Source: Polycyclovorans algicola TG408
Lineage (GTDB): Bacteria > Pseudomonadota > Gammaproteobacteria > Nevskiales > Nevskiaceae
NCBI RefSeq assembly: GCF_000711245.1
Contig: NZ_JOMH01000001.1
Span: 3,032,830 to 3,096,829, forward strand
Length of the DNA: 64,000 bases
Reading direction: 5' to 3'
A model generated the notes under the pieces. The model was not told where the DNA came from. It did not search any database and saw only the letters and a program-made list of their open reading frames with translations. Shown here in pieces: positions 53,458 to 63,005 of the stretch. How positions within the stretch are numbered: the first letter of the stretch is position 1; the number at the start of each line of letters is the position of its first letter. The position numbers and the translations under genes were made by a program.

Positions 53458-55068
53458 ATGGAACCCTTGATGATTGCCCTGGCCTTCGCCGCCGGGTTTG
53501 CCGCCCGCTGGGTGGGTTTGCCCCCACTGATCGGCTTTCTCGCCGCCGGCTTCATGCTCAACGGCTTGGGGCTGGAGAGCGGCCCGGCGCTGCAGTTGAT
53601 TGCCGATCTGGGCGTCACCCTGCTGCTGTTCACCATTGGCCTCAAGCTCGACATTCGCAGCCTGTTGCGCGCCGAAATATGGGGTGCCGCCTCCCTGAAC
53701 ATGGTCGCCTCGACGATGGCGCTGATGGCGGTACTGGCCGCTGCCAAGTTCGCCGGCATGGCGATGATGACCGACCTCGACGCCACCGGATTGCTGGTGC
53801 TCGGCTTCGCCCTGAGCTTTTCGAGCACGGTGTTCGCGATCAAAGTGCTGGAAGACCGGAGTGAGCTGACCTCGCTCTACGGCGTGGTGGCGATTGGCAT
53901 CCTCATCATGCAGGACCTTTTCGCAGTGGTTTTTCTCGCCGCATCGAGCGGCGAACCCCCCAGCCCGTGGGCGCTGAGCCTGATTCTGCTGTGGCCGGCG
54001 GCAAGGGTGATGCGCATGCTGCTGACCCGCGTCGGCCACGGCGAGCTGCAAGTGCTGTACGGCACCTTTCTGTCGCTGGTGGTGGGCTACAGCTTCTTCG
54101 AGGCGGTCGGCCTCAAGGGTGATCTGGGCGCCCTGATCATCGGCATGTTGCTCGCCTCGCATGCCTCCACCGCAGGGCTGGCCAAGTCACTCTTTCACCT
54201 GAAAGAACTGTTCCTGGTGGGCTTCTTTCTCAACATCGGCCTCGGCGCGATGCCGGATGTGTCGATGGTGATCATGGCGCTGCTGCTGGTGGCGGTGTTG
54301 CCGCTGAAGTCGGCGCTGTATTTTTTCATCCTGATGCGCTTCAAGTTGCGCACCCGCACAGGCCTGTTGGCCACCCTGTCGCTGACCAATTATTCAGAAT
54401 TTGGCCTGATCGTGGCCGCCATCGCCATCTCGGCCGGGTGGCTGCCCGAGGACTGGCTGGTGGTGATTTCGCTGGCACTGGCCACCAGCTTCGTCGCCGC
54501 CAGCGCCCTCAACAGTGCCAGTGAATGGCTGTACACGACACTGCGCGACCGCCTCAAGCGATTCGAGTCTGCCGAATTGATGGCCGCCGATCAGCCGATC
54601 ACGCTGGAAGGCGTCGATGCCGTAGTGCTGGGCATGGGGCGCATCGGCAGCGGCGCCTATCAGCGGCTCAGCGAGAAGCATGGCTATCGCGTGCTCGGCA
54701 TCGACAACAGCCCGGCCAAGCTGGCGCTGCACAAAAAGGCCGGCCATCGGGTCATCGAGGGCGACGCGGTGGACTCGGACTTCTGGGACAAGCTGGTCAT
54801 CGCCGACCGGGTTCAGCTCATTCTGCTGGCCATGCCCCAGCACTCCGGCAACCTGTACGCGCTGACCCGCCTAAAGCATCGGAATTTCAGCGGGCGCATC
54901 GCCGCCATCGTCCAGTATCAGGACGAAATCGAGCCCCTGCGGGCACTCGGCGCCAATGCGGTGTTTCACATCTACGAGGAAGCCGGCTCGGCATTTGCGG
55001 ACGATGCCGTCGCCGACCTGCTCGCGCTCAAGCCGGCATCTTCCAGTGGGCCATCTCGGCCGGGTTGA
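53458..55068 (+). CDS. Kef-type monovalent cation:proton antiporter
   Basis: A 536-residue CPA2 antiporter. About twelve membrane segments occupy residues 1-360 (ALAFAAGFAARWVGLPPLIGFLAAGFMLNG, DLGVTLLLFTIGLKLDIRSLLRAEIWG, LGFALSFSSTVFAIKVLEDRSEL, GDLGALIIGMLLASH). A cytoplasmic RCK/TrkA-N domain follows at ~380-500 (VDAVVLGMGRIGSGAYQRLSEKHGYRVLGID, GHRVIEGDAVDSDFWDKL), which binds nucleotides and gates transport. KefB/C proteins release K+ under electrophile stress; without a KefG/F partner here, a plain K+(Na+)/H+ exchanger is as likely. The end overlaps the convergent DUF455 gene by 41 bp. Confidence 0.93.
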   Translation: MEPLMIALAFAAGFAARWVGLPPLIGFLAAGFMLNGLGLESGPALQLIADLGVTLLLFTIGLKLDIRSLLRAEIWGAASLNMVASTMALMAVLAAAKFAGMAMMTDLDATGLLVLGFALSFSSTVFAIKVLEDRSELTSLYGVVAIGILIMQDLFAVVFLAASSGEPPSPWALSLILLWPAARVMRMLLTRVGHGELQVLYGTFLSLVVGYSFFEAVGLKGDLGALIIGMLLASHASTAGLAKSLFHLKELFLVGFFLNIGLGAMPDVSMVIMALLLVAVLPLKSALYFFILMRFKLRTRTGLLATLSLTNYSEFGLIVAAIAISAGWLPEDWLVVISLALATSFVAASALNSASEWLYTTLRDRLKRFESAELMAADQPITLEGVDAVVLGMGRIGSGAYQRLSEKHGYRVLGIDNSPAKLALHKKAGHRVIEGDAVDSDFWDKLVIADRVQLILLAMPQHSGNLYALTRLKHRNFSGRIAAIVQYQDEIEPLRALGANAVFHIYEEAGSAFADDAVADLLALKPASSSGPSRPG

Positions 55069-55801
55069 AGCCAGCCGCCTTGCGCGCCACCCAGTTGAAT
55101 GGCGCTTTCAGATGCATGTCGTACTCCGCCAACAGCGCGGGAAACAGCGCGTCGGCATCGACCCCGCGTTGCGCACACAGCCAGCGATACCAGCGCGTGC
55201 CCACCGCCACGTGCGCCACCTCTTCGCGCAGGATGTCGTGAAGGATGGCCACGGTTTGAAGGTCACCCGCCTGTTCGAGTTTGGCGATCATGCCGGGCGT
55301 CACGTCCAACCCGCGCGCCTCCAGCACGCGCGGCACGCAAGCCATGCGCACCAGTGGATCGTGGGCAGTTTTCTCGGCCGCTTCCCACAGGCCGTTGTGC
55401 GCCGGAAAGTCGCCGTATGCATGGCCCAATTGCGCCAGCCGCGCGGTCAGCCAGCCGAAGTGCCGGGCTTCGTCCTGCGCCACGGCCAACCAGTCGTGGT
55501 CAAACGCGGGCGGCAGATTGCCGAAGCGGCAGACCGCGTCCAACGCCAGGTTGATGGCATTGAACTCGATGTGCGCCACCGCATGAATCAACGCGGCGCG
55601 GCCCTCGACGCTGCCAAGGCCGCGATGCGGCACCTCGCGCGGCGCCACCAGGCGCGGCAGGTCGGGGCGGCCCGGCACCTGTGCCCAGCGACCCGTCCAA
55701 CCGTCGCGGTCGAAGCCCGCCTCGGGACAGCGCAGGGCGGCGACACGGGCGCATTTGTCGTCAGGGTCGCGGGCCACCAGCGCGGCCCAGACGGCGTTCA
55801 T
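55028..55801 (-). CDS. DUF455 ferritin-like protein
   Basis: A 257-residue helical protein. The likely di-iron ligands are in IHAVAHIEFNAINLALDAV (first Glu/His), AQDEARHFGWLTARL (ExxRH), and LREEVAHVAVGTRWYRWL (EExxH), the pattern of DUF455, related to the MiaE/ferritin-like hydroxylases. Oxidation of a tRNA base or other substrate is possible but unproved. The ATG at 55801 begins MNAVWAALVARDPDDKC; a frame open to 55879 adds residues that do not match. The last 41 bp lie inside the 3' end of the Kef gene on the other strand. Confidence 0.85.
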   Translation of the reverse strand: MNAVWAALVARDPDDKCARVAALRCPEAGFDRDGWTGRWAQVPGRPDLPRLVAPREVPHRGLGSVEGRAALIHAVAHIEFNAINLALDAVCRFGNLPPAFDHDWLAVAQDEARHFGWLTARLAQLGHAYGDFPAHNGLWEAAEKTAHDPLVRMACVPRVLEARGLDVTPGMIAKLEQAGDLQTVAILHDILREEVAHVAVGTRWYRWLCAQRGVDADALFPALLAEYDMHLKAPFNWVARKAAGFNPAEMAHWKMPA

Positions 55802-55865
55802 CCCGTGCGCAGCCGTGTCTGGCCGAGGCCCGGCCGAAGAACGGCGTCGGTCTTCTTGCAAACCC

Positions 55866-57059
55866 TCATGCGCCGCCAAGCGCCCGATCCAGATCAGCGA
55901 TCAGGTCAACCGGGTCTTCCAGCCCCACGGCGATGCGCACCAGCCCTTCGGTAATGCCCGCAGCAGCGCGTGCCTCGGCCGAAATGCGCCCGTGCGTGGT
56001 CGATGCCGGATGCGTGACCGTGGTGCGTGCGTCACCCAGATTGGCGGTGATCGAGCACAGCCGCGTGGCATCGATGAAGCGCCACGCCGTGTCGCGCCCC
56101 CCCTTGACCTCAAAGCTGACGATGCCGCCGCCTGTGCGTTGCTGTGCCTGCGCCAGGGCGTACTGCGGATGCTGCGGCAGACCCGGAAAATGCACGGTGT
56201 CGACCTTGGGGTGCTGCGCCAGCCACAGGGCCACCTCGTTGGCGTGACGGGCGTGGGCGTCCATCCGCACCTTGAGCGTTTCCAGCCCCTTGAAAAACAC
56301 CCAGGCATTGAAGGGGCTCATACACGGACCGCAATTGCGCATGAAGCCGAAGATGTCTTTGCCGACGCGCTGCGCGTCACCGACGATGGCGCCGCCCACA
56401 CAGCGACCCTGGCCGTCGAGGTACTTGGTGGCCGAGTGGATGACAAAGTCGGCGCCCAGCGCCAGCGGCTTTTGCAGGATGGGCGTCAAAAAGCAGTTGT
56501 CCACCGCCAGCGGCACGCCGCGCGTCTTGCACAAGGCTGACAGGCCGGCGATGTCCACCAGCTGCATCAGCGGGTTCGATGGGGTTTCGACAAACACCAG
56601 CCGCGTGTTGTCGCGAAAGCCGGCATCCCAGGCCTGCAGATCGGCCATGTCGACGTAGGTCACTGAAATGCCCACCCGCGACAGCCAGTTGTTAAACACC
56701 TGAGTGGTCGAGCCGAACAACCCCCGCGACGTCAGCAGGTGATCGCCGGTTTTCATCACCGCCAGACACAGGGTGAAGATCGCCGCCATGCCGCTGGCGG
56801 TGGCGATGCAGGATTCGCCGCCCTCCATCGCCGCCAGTCGCTGCTCGAACGCCTGCACCGTGGGGTTGGTAAAGCGCGAATAAATGAACGCATCAGGGTC
56901 CGGATCGGCAAACGACGCAGCCGCCTGCGCCGCCGATTCGAAGGTGAAGCTCGAGGTCAGCGCAATCGGCAGTGAGTGATCACGGCTCAGCGTCTCGGGC
57001 GCTGCGGCGCGAACGCCCAGCGTCGCGGTGGACCAGTCAGGGTCAATCGGTAGGGTCAT
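55866..57059 (-). CDS. metZ: O-succinylhomoserine sulfhydrylase
   Basis: A 397-residue PLP enzyme of the Cys/Met metabolism family that makes homocysteine from O-succinylhomoserine and sulfide. YSRFTNPTVQAFEQRLAAMEGGE and ATASGMAAIFTLCLAVMKTGDHLL hold phosphate-binding residues; the aspartate that binds the pyridine nitrogen is in GVPLAVDNCFLTPILQKPL; the Schiff-base K212 is in IHSATKYLDGQGRCVGGAI. The opening PDWSTATLGVRAAAPETLSRDHSLPIALTSSF is typical of MetZ rather than MetB. The start at 57059 is preferred over 57134. Downstream of purF on the same strand, with a terminator between. Confidence 0.94.
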   Translation of the reverse strand: MTLPIDPDWSTATLGVRAAAPETLSRDHSLPIALTSSFTFESAAQAAASFADPDPDAFIYSRFTNPTVQAFEQRLAAMEGGESCIATASGMAAIFTLCLAVMKTGDHLLTSRGLFGSTTQVFNNWLSRVGISVTYVDMADLQAWDAGFRDNTRLVFVETPSNPLMQLVDIAGLSALCKTRGVPLAVDNCFLTPILQKPLALGADFVIHSATKYLDGQGRCVGGAIVGDAQRVGKDIFGFMRNCGPCMSPFNAWVFFKGLETLKVRMDAHARHANEVALWLAQHPKVDTVHFPGLPQHPQYALAQAQQRTGGGIVSFEVKGGRDTAWRFIDATRLCSITANLGDARTTVTHPASTTHGRISAEARAAAGITEGLVRIAVGLEDPVDLIADLDRALGGA

Positions 57060-57076
57060 CTCACAACACTCCACAA

Positions 57077-57115
57077 CAAAAAAGCCCGCCAGCAGCGATG
57101 TGCTCAAACGGGCTT
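57077..57115 (-). terminator. Rho-independent terminator downstream of purF
   Basis: On the minus strand, AAGCCCG / CGGGCTT with a 20-base loop is followed by a run of T. It lies between purF and metZ. Confidence 0.8.
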
Positions 57116-57202
57116 GGCGCACGTTTAGCGGCATTTATAACGCGCCCGCAAGCTGGCTCAAATCGGCGCGAGCGAGACCTTACGCCCAAACCGCCGCGCG
57201 GC

Positions 57203-58717
57203 TCAAGCGTTATGAATGTCGATCAGTGTCTGGTTGCTGCGGTCGCGCTGCTGTTTGGCGGCGTCAGACCGGAACAATTCCAGCTGGCTGAGGTACTCAT
57301 GGGTGATGTCCTGGGTGATGTACTCGCCCGTGAACACCGAGGTGTCGAAGCGCTGAATTTTCGACTCCTTGTGCTGAACCGCATCGATCAGGTCTTCGAG
57401 ATCCTGGTAAATCAGCCGGTCGGCGCCGAGCAACTGCTCGAGCTCAGCATCGGTACGGCCATGGGCAACCAGTTCGGAGGCCGACGGCATGTCGATGCCA
57501 TAGACGTTGGGAAACCGGACAGGCGGCGCCGCCGAGGCGAAATACACCTTGTTGGCGCCGGCCTCGCGTGCCATCTGTACGATCTCCTGGCTGGTGGTGC
57601 CGCGGACGATGGAGTCGTCCACCAGCATCACGTTTTTACCCTTGAACTCGATCGGCACCGGGTTGAGTTTCTGGCGCACGCTTTTCTTGCGCTGCGCCTG
57701 GCCGGGCATGATGAAGGTGCGGCCGATGTAACGATTCTTGATGAAACCTTCGCGGTAATTCACGCCCAGCCGCGCGGCCAATTCGGCGCCGGCAACGCGC
57801 GAGGTGTCGGGAATCGGGATCACGACATCAATGTCGTGGTCCGGCCAGGTGCGCAGAATCTTTTCGGCCAGCTTGATGCCCATGCGCAGCCGGGCTTTGT
57901 AAACGTAAATGTCGTCCATCACCGAGTCGGGCCGGGCGAGGTACACGTGCTCGAAAATGCACGGTGAGTAGATCGGATTCACGGCGCACTGCCGCTTGTG
58001 AAGCACGCCTTCAAGGGTGATGTAAATCGCCTCGCCGGGCAAAATATCGCCGAGCAACTCGTAGCCCAGCGCATCAAGCGCGACGCTTTCGGAGGCGATC
58101 AGATAATCGACGCCGTGTGCGGTCTCACGCTTGCCGTAGACCACCGGCCGAATGCCGAACGGGTCGCGGAAGCCCACCAGCCCGTAGCCGGTGATCATCG
58201 CCACGCAGGCGTAGGCCCCCCGGCAGCGGCGGTGCACGCCGGAGACGGCCGCAAACACGTCCTCGGGCACCAGTCGCTGGGTGTTGCGCATCATCAGTTC
58301 GTGGGCGAAGACGTTGAGCAGCACTTCCGAGTCGGAGTCGGTGTTCAGGTGTCGCCGGTCTTCGGCAAACAGGGCCTGCTTCAGCTCGTCGGCGTTGGTC
58401 AGGTTGCCGTTGTGCGACAGCGAGATGCCGAACGGCGTGTTGGTATAAAACGGTTGCGCTTCGGCCATGCTGGAGCGCCCCGCGGTCGGGTAGCGAACGT
58501 GCCCAACGCCCATGGGGCCGATCAAGCCGACCATGTGCTCTTCCTTGTGAAACACGTCGCGCACCAGACCGTTTTCCTTGCGCAGGTAGAGCCGTTGCAA
58601 GTTGTTGGTGATGATGCCTGCGGCGTCCTGCCCGCGGTGCTGCAGCATGGTCAGCGCGTCAAACAGCTCCTGGGCCACCGGCCCGGACTGCGAGACGACT
58701 CCGGCGATTCCACACAT
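57203..58717 (-). CDS. purF: Amidophosphoribosyltransferase
   Basis: A 504-residue enzyme that catalyses the first step of purine synthesis (PRPP + glutamine to phosphoribosylamine). Cys2 after the initiator Met (MCGIAGVV) is the N-terminal glutaminase nucleophile; [22 protein letters not shown] and [18 protein letters not shown] complete that domain. The PRTase domain has the PRPP loop [26 protein letters not shown]. There is no iron-sulfur ligand set in this E. coli-like form. It is the last gene in the trpB-to-purF block on the minus strand; the gap to cvpA is 40 bp. Confidence 0.97.
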   Translation of the reverse strand: MCGIAGVVSQSGPVAQELFDALTMLQHRGQDAAGIITNNLQRLYLRKENGLVRDVFHKEEHMVGLIGPMGVGHVRYPTAGRSSMAEAQPFYTNTPFGISLSHNGNLTNADELKQALFAEDRRHLNTDSDSEVLLNVFAHELMMRNTQRLVPEDVFAAVSGVHRRCRGAYACVAMITGYGLVGFRDPFGIRPVVYGKRETAHGVDYLIASESVALDALGYELLGDILPGEAIYITLEGVLHKRQCAVNPIYSPCIFEHVYLARPDSVMDDIYVYKARLRMGIKLAEKILRTWPDHDIDVVIPIPDTSRVAGAELAARLGVNYREGFIKNRYIGRTFIMPGQAQRKKSVRQKLNPVPIEFKGKNVMLVDDSIVRGTTSQEIVQMAREAGANKVYFASAAPPVRFPNVYGIDMPSASELVAHGRTDAELEQLLGADRLIYQDLEDLIDAVQHKESKIQRFDTSVFTGEYITQDITHEYLSQLELFRSDAAKQQRDRSNQTLIDIHNA

Positions 58718-58757
58718 GGCAACTCCGCGCTAGAAGCAAAAAAGAGAACAGCGAACG

Positions 58758-59276
58758 TCAGGTTTGCGGCGCCGACGTGTCCACCGGGTCGGGCCGCAGT
58801 GCGTCCAGCCAGGCCTCGGGCAGCATGGCTGCGATGGCCCGCCGGACAATGTCGAAATGACCGGCCAGATCGGAGTTCTGCCACCAAGAGGCGTCTTGGG
58901 CCTCGGCAAGGTCGACCAGCAAGGCCCCCGCGCCCACCAACAGCACCGCACGCACCAGACCGAAACCACCGCCCAGGGTGCGATCAGCCGCCGAAAGGCC
59001 GGTTTGGCGAATCCAGTTGGCGAGCAGCGCGGTCAAGATGGCGCCGATGGCGAGGACCGCCAGAAACACACCCGCGTAGGCGGTCAGCACCCGCAAGGCT
59101 GGATCGCCAATCAGCCCTGACAGCGCCGAGGCTGCAGCATCGGCAAAGTAAAAAGCCATCACGAAGGCAAAAACCCAGGTGCCAAGGCCGAACATTTCGC
59201 GCACCACACCGCGAATCACGCCGACCAGGGTCGAGAGCACCAGCGTCGCGAGAATCACGTAGTCCAACCAATTCAT
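58758..59276 (-). CDS. cvpA: CvpA family membrane protein
   Basis: A 172-residue inner-membrane protein with four hydrophobic segments: LDYVILATLVLSTLVGVIRGVVREMFGLGTWVFAFVMAFYFA, LRVLTAYAGVFLAVLAIGAILTALLANWI, and LGGGFGLVRAVLLVGAGALLVDLA. The IRGVVREMFGLGTWV loop is the CvpA signature. CvpA is needed for colicin V export in E. coli and for envelope stress or purine-related growth in others; the exact role is unclear. It stands directly before purF as in most proteobacteria. Confidence 0.93.
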   Translation of the reverse strand: MNWLDYVILATLVLSTLVGVIRGVVREMFGLGTWVFAFVMAFYFADAAASALSGLIGDPALRVLTAYAGVFLAVLAIGAILTALLANWIRQTGLSAADRTLGGGFGLVRAVLLVGAGALLVDLAEAQDASWWQNSDLAGHFDIVRRAIAAMLPEAWLDALRPDPVDTSAPQT

Positions 59277-59340
59277 CGGGCGCCCTGTGTCTCAGCCATT
59301 CGAGATTTTATCATCCGCGACCACGATGATGGCCGTCGGA

Positions 59341-59937
59341 TCACGACCCCACCACCTGCGCATTGTCGTAGCCGAGCAACACCGCGCGCGCGTGTGCCGA
59401 CTCGGCCGCGGCGCGCGACTTGAACGGCCCGACGCGGACCCGATGCACCTGCTTGCCCCCGACATCAGCGCTGATCACCCGCGCTGAAAGTCCAGCCACG
59501 CCCAGCGACTCCCGCACCTGTTCGGCGCTTTCACGCGTGCCATAGGCGCCGACCTGAACCCAGAAGTCACCGGCTGCCGGCGGCGCCTGTGCAGCGGTCG
59601 GCGCTGGCGGTGGCGCGGCGGTCGGGCTGGGTCGGACCGCCGGGGTCGGTGCCGCAGTCGGCCGTGGCGTGGCCGCCGGCGCGGTCGGCACCACCGGGGT
59701 GGCCACCGGCACCGGCGTCGTCAAAGGTGTCTCGACGGTCTCCGCCGAGGTCGGCTCAGCAGACGGCAGCGCCGACACGCCGGGCGCCGGCGCTTCAGCC
59801 GGACGCAGGTCGATCACCACCGTGTCTTCATCGCGCTCGGTGACCGGCTTCGGGGGCGGCAGCAAGGCGGCAGCCAGCCATGCCAGCACGATCAACACCA
59901 GCCCGCCCAGCAGGCGGCGTATCAGACCCTCATCCAC
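59341..59937 (-). CDS. SPOR domain protein (DedD-like)
   Basis: A 198-residue bitopic protein. A single N-terminal membrane segment (LLGGLVLIVLAWLAAALLP, residues ~9-27) is followed by a long Pro/Ala/Thr/Val linker (~60-120) and a C-terminal SPOR domain (FWVQVGAYGTRESAEQVRESLGVAGLSARVI to HRVRVGPFKSRAAAESAHARAVLLGYDNAQVV). SPOR domains bind denuded glycan strands at the division septum. E. coli DedD is encoded in the same gene neighbourhood between folC and cvpA. The start overlaps the folC stop by eight bases. Confidence 0.93.
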   Translation of the reverse strand: MDEGLIRRLLGGLVLIVLAWLAAALLPPPKPVTERDEDTVVIDLRPAEAPAPGVSALPSAEPTSAETVETPLTTPVPVATPVVPTAPAATPRPTAAPTPAVRPSPTAAPPPAPTAAQAPPAAGDFWVQVGAYGTRESAEQVRESLGVAGLSARVISADVGGKQVHRVRVGPFKSRAAAESAHARAVLLGYDNAQVVGS

Positions 59938-61228
59938 TCGCCGCCTCCTCGCCGATCAGCATGGCGCGGGCCGCGCCAACGGTCATGAACGAACCACTGA
60001 CCAGCACCGTGCCGTCACCTTCGGCAGCGCGCGCCAATGCGCTGGCCAGGTCGCCAATCACTTCGGGCTGCCGTGGCAGCGTCTCCGACGCAGCGGCCAA
60101 GCGTTGCGCCAGCGCGAGCGCCGACTGGCCGCGTGGCCCCGCCGTGTCGACCAGCAACACCGATTGCACCTGTGGGGCAAGCGCCGCCAGCACGGCATCG
60201 GCGGGTTTGTCGGCGAGCATGCCCAGCACCAGATGCACCGGCTGCGGCAGGCCGGGCAGCAGCGCCGCCAGCGCCAACGCCGCTTCGGCGTTGTGCGCCA
60301 CATCGAGCACATGGCGCCCGACGCGCTCAAAGCGCCCTGGCAACTGCCAGCGGCGCAGGGCGGTGTCGATCAGGTCATTGGTCAGGGCCACACGCGGCGC
60401 CAGACCGTCGAGCAGGGTGATCACGCCCGCGGCATTGCGCAATTGATGCAGGCCTGGCAGCCGTGGCGGCTTCGACAGTCGCCGCGTCTGGCCGCCTTTG
60501 CGTTGCCATTGCCATTGCACGCCGCCGCTGTCGATCACCGAAAAATCATCGCCGATCCACAGCGGCGTGATGCCTGCCTGGGCGAGGTGCGGTGCCAAAT
60601 TGACGGGCGGCGCGTGTTCGGCGCAGACCGCCACACGCCCGGCGCGAAAGATGCCGGCCTTCTCAACCCCGATGGCCTCGCGGCTTTCGCCCAGCCAGTC
60701 GCCGTGATCGGTGCCGATGCTGGTGACCAGCGCGGCGTCGGCGTCGAGCAGATTGACCGCGTCGAGCCGCCCGCCCAGGCCCACCTCCAGCACCTGCGCG
60801 GTACAGCCGCGCGCGCGGAACACCCACAGCGCCGCCAGCGTGCCGAACTCAAAATAGGTCAGCGGCGTGTCGCCGCGCGCCAACTCGATGGCGCAAAACG
60901 CCTCGACGATGGTCGCCGGACTGACCGGCGAACCGTCGACGACGATGCGCTCGGTGTAGTCATGCAAGTGCGGCGAAGTGAACTGACCCACGCACTGACC
61001 CGCCAACTGCAGCAGGTCAGCCGCCAGCCGGGTGGCGGCGCCCTTGCCGTTGGTGCCGCCAATCGTCACGGTCAGCGGCGGCGCTTGCCGCAGGCCCAGG
61101 CGGTCAGCGACCTCGGTCACCCGATCAAGACCCAACTGGATCTCGGTGGGGTGCCGGGCGAGTTGCCAGTCCAGCCACAGCGCGAGACTGGCGTGCGGTC
61201 CGGGCGAGGCCGCCAAGTCGGTGGTCAC
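59930..61228 (-). CDS. folC: Dihydrofolate synthase / folylpolyglutamate synthase
   Basis: A 432-residue Mur-ligase family enzyme that joins glutamate to dihydropteroate and to folates. The P-loop is VTIGGTNGKGAATRLAADLLQL (residues ~55-76); the omega loop region and substrate residues include FTSPHLHDYTERIVVDG; the Mur-ligase central motif is VGLGGRLDAVNLLDADAALVTSIGTDHGDWLG; the C-terminal domain contains RHVLDVAHNAEAALALAALLP. Start GTG at 61228, 17 bp after accD. Normal length. Confidence 0.95.
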   Translation of the reverse strand: MTTDLAASPGPHASLALWLDWQLARHPTEIQLGLDRVTEVADRLGLRQAPPLTVTIGGTNGKGAATRLAADLLQLAGQCVGQFTSPHLHDYTERIVVDGSPVSPATIVEAFCAIELARGDTPLTYFEFGTLAALWVFRARGCTAQVLEVGLGGRLDAVNLLDADAALVTSIGTDHGDWLGESREAIGVEKAGIFRAGRVAVCAEHAPPVNLAPHLAQAGITPLWIGDDFSVIDSGGVQWQWQRKGGQTRRLSKPPRLPGLHQLRNAAGVITLLDGLAPRVALTNDLIDTALRRWQLPGRFERVGRHVLDVAHNAEAALALAALLPGLPQPVHLVLGMLADKPADAVLAALAPQVQSVLLVDTAGPRGQSALALAQRLAAASETLPRQPEVIGDLASALARAAEGDGTVLVSGSFMTVGAARAMLIGEEAASG

Positions 61229-61247
61229 TCCGAATGCAGGCCTTCGA

Positions 61248-62129
61248 TCATGCGGCGGCGGGGCTGCTGGGCAAGGGCGACGCGTGGGTCAGGATCGCCA
61301 ACAGACGGTGCACCCGCTCGCGCATTTCGCGGCGGTCGATGATCAGGTCGATGTGGCCGTGCTCCAACAAAAACTCGGCGCGCTGAAAGCCTTCCGGCAG
61401 CTTCTGGCGAACGGTCTGCTCAATCACGCGCGCGCCGGCAAAACCGATCAGGGCATTGGGCTCGGCAATGTTGACGTCGCCGAGCATCGCCAGACTGGCC
61501 GACACGCCGCCGGTGGTGGGGTGGGTCAATACCGAGATGAACGGCAGGCCACGGTCCGACAGTTTGGCCAGCGCCGCCGAGGTTTTCGCCATCTGGAAAA
61601 GCGAGAACAGCGACTCCTGCATGCGCGCGCCGCCCGAGGACGAGAAGCAGATGTAGGGACTGCCCTGCTGAATGGCGGCCTCGACACCGCGAACGAATTT
61701 TTCACCGACCACCGACCCCATCGACCCGCCCATGAAGGCAAAGTCGAACGCACTGGCGACCAGTGGAAGGCCGTGCAGACGACCGCGCATCACGATCAGC
61801 GCATCGCGCTCGTCGGTGCTGGACTGAGCGGCCTTGATACGGTCCTTGTAGCGCTTACCGTCCTTGAACTTGAGGGGGTCCAGCGGGCTGACGTCCATCG
61901 CCAGTTCTTCACGCCCGTCTTCGTCGAGAAACTGCTGCAAGCGCGCGCGACCGCGAATCGGTCGGTGGGCACTGCATTTGGGGCACACCTCAAGGGTGCG
62001 CTCCAACTCGGTGCGGTACAGCGCCGCGTGGCAGCTGTCGCACTTGATCCACAAGCCTTCGGGCACGTTGCGCGTGCGCTGCGCGGCGCTGACCAGCTTG
62101 GAACCGGTAATTTTATCGAGCCAACTCAA
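61248..62129 (-). CDS. accD: Acetyl-CoA carboxylase carboxyltransferase subunit beta
   Basis: A 293-residue subunit. The zinc ribbon has C30, C33 ([11 protein letters not shown]), C49 and C52 (EVCPKCSAH). The crotonase-like carboxyltransferase core follows: [79 protein letters not shown], and [13 protein letters not shown]. It transfers the carboxyl group from biotin to acetyl-CoA with AccA. The start is a TTG at 62129, supported by GGAGG seven bases upstream and the opening MSWLDKI-type sequence; no ATG fits. Confidence 0.96.
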   Translation of the reverse strand: MSWLDKITGSKLVSAAQRTRNVPEGLWIKCDSCHAALYRTELERTLEVCPKCSAHRPIRGRARLQQFLDEDGREELAMDVSPLDPLKFKDGKRYKDRIKAAQSSTDERDALIVMRGRLHGLPLVASAFDFAFMGGSMGSVVGEKFVRGVEAAIQQGSPYICFSSSGGARMQESLFSLFQMAKTSAALAKLSDRGLPFISVLTHPTTGGVSASLAMLGDVNIAEPNALIGFAGARVIEQTVRQKLPEGFQRAEFLLEHGHIDLIIDRREMRERVHRLLAILTHASPLPSSPAAA

Positions 62130-62177
62130 GACCGAACCTCCGAAAACGGACGGGAATCATACGGCTTACCCACCACC

Positions 62178-63005
62178 CTACCCTGCATCCATGGCACGGC
62201 GCAGTGCCGCCAATGTTGCCGTCAACTGTGCCGGCAGCCCATCCGGTTGATCGACGCCTTCGGCAATCTGGTTGACCAGCGTGCTGCCGACCACCACGCC
62301 ATCGGCAACGCGCGCCACGGCGGCGGCGGTTTCCGGGCTGCGAATGCCAAAACCAACGGCCACGGGAATCTGCGTCACCCCGCGCAGTGCGGCGACCTGG
62401 GTCGCCACTGCATCGACATCAAGATTGGCGGCGCCGGTGACGCCCTTGAGCGACACGTAATACAGGTACCCCGCCGCGTGCTCAGCGATGGTCGCGACCC
62501 GCGCGATCGGCGTGGTGGGCGACACCAGGAAGATCGGCGCCAACCCGCGTGCGGTCAGCGTCGGCAGATAAGCGTCGGCTTCTTCAACGGCAAGGTCGAC
62601 AATCAGCACGCCATCGACCCCGGCATGGTCGGCCGCGTCGGCGAAGTCGGCCAAGCCGAAGCGCTCGATAGGATTGAGATACCCCATCAGCACCACCGGC
62701 GTTTGCGCATCGGTCTGGCGAAATTCGCTCACCAGCGCGAGGGTGCGCCGCAACGTGGTGCCGGCTTTGAGCGCCCGCTCGCAGGCCAGTTGAATCACCG
62801 GGCCATCGGCCATCGGGTCAGAGAACGGCATGCCGAGTTCGATGATGTCGGCCCCGCCGGCCACCAAAGCGTGCATCAACGCGACGCTGTGACCGGGGTG
62901 CGGGTCACCGGCGGTGATGTACGGAATCAGGGCCTTGCGGCCGTCGGCCCGAAGCCGCGCAAAGGTGGCGTTCAAGCGGCCAGACGCCGAGGATTGGGTA
63001 CTCAT
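62178..63005 (-). CDS. trpA: Tryptophan synthase alpha subunit
   Basis: A 275-residue TIM-barrel protein that splits indole-3-glycerol phosphate. The catalytic glutamate (E56, [13 protein letters not shown]) and aspartate (D67, MADGPVIQL) are 11 residues apart as in the model enzyme; [23 protein letters not shown] precedes them, and [35 protein letters not shown] closes the phosphate site. Indole is channelled to TrpB. The start overlaps the trpB stop by four bases (ATGA), so the two subunits are translationally coupled. Confidence 0.97.
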   Translation of the reverse strand: MSTQSSASGRLNATFARLRADGRKALIPYITAGDPHPGHSVALMHALVAGGADIIELGMPFSDPMADGPVIQLACERALKAGTTLRRTLALVSEFRQTDAQTPVVLMGYLNPIERFGLADFADAADHAGVDGVLIVDLAVEEADAYLPTLTARGLAPIFLVSPTTPIARVATIAEHAAGYLYYVSLKGVTGAANLDVDAVATQVAALRGVTQIPVAVGFGIRSPETAAAVARVADGVVVGSTLVNQIAEGVDQPDGLPAQLTATLAALRRAMDAG

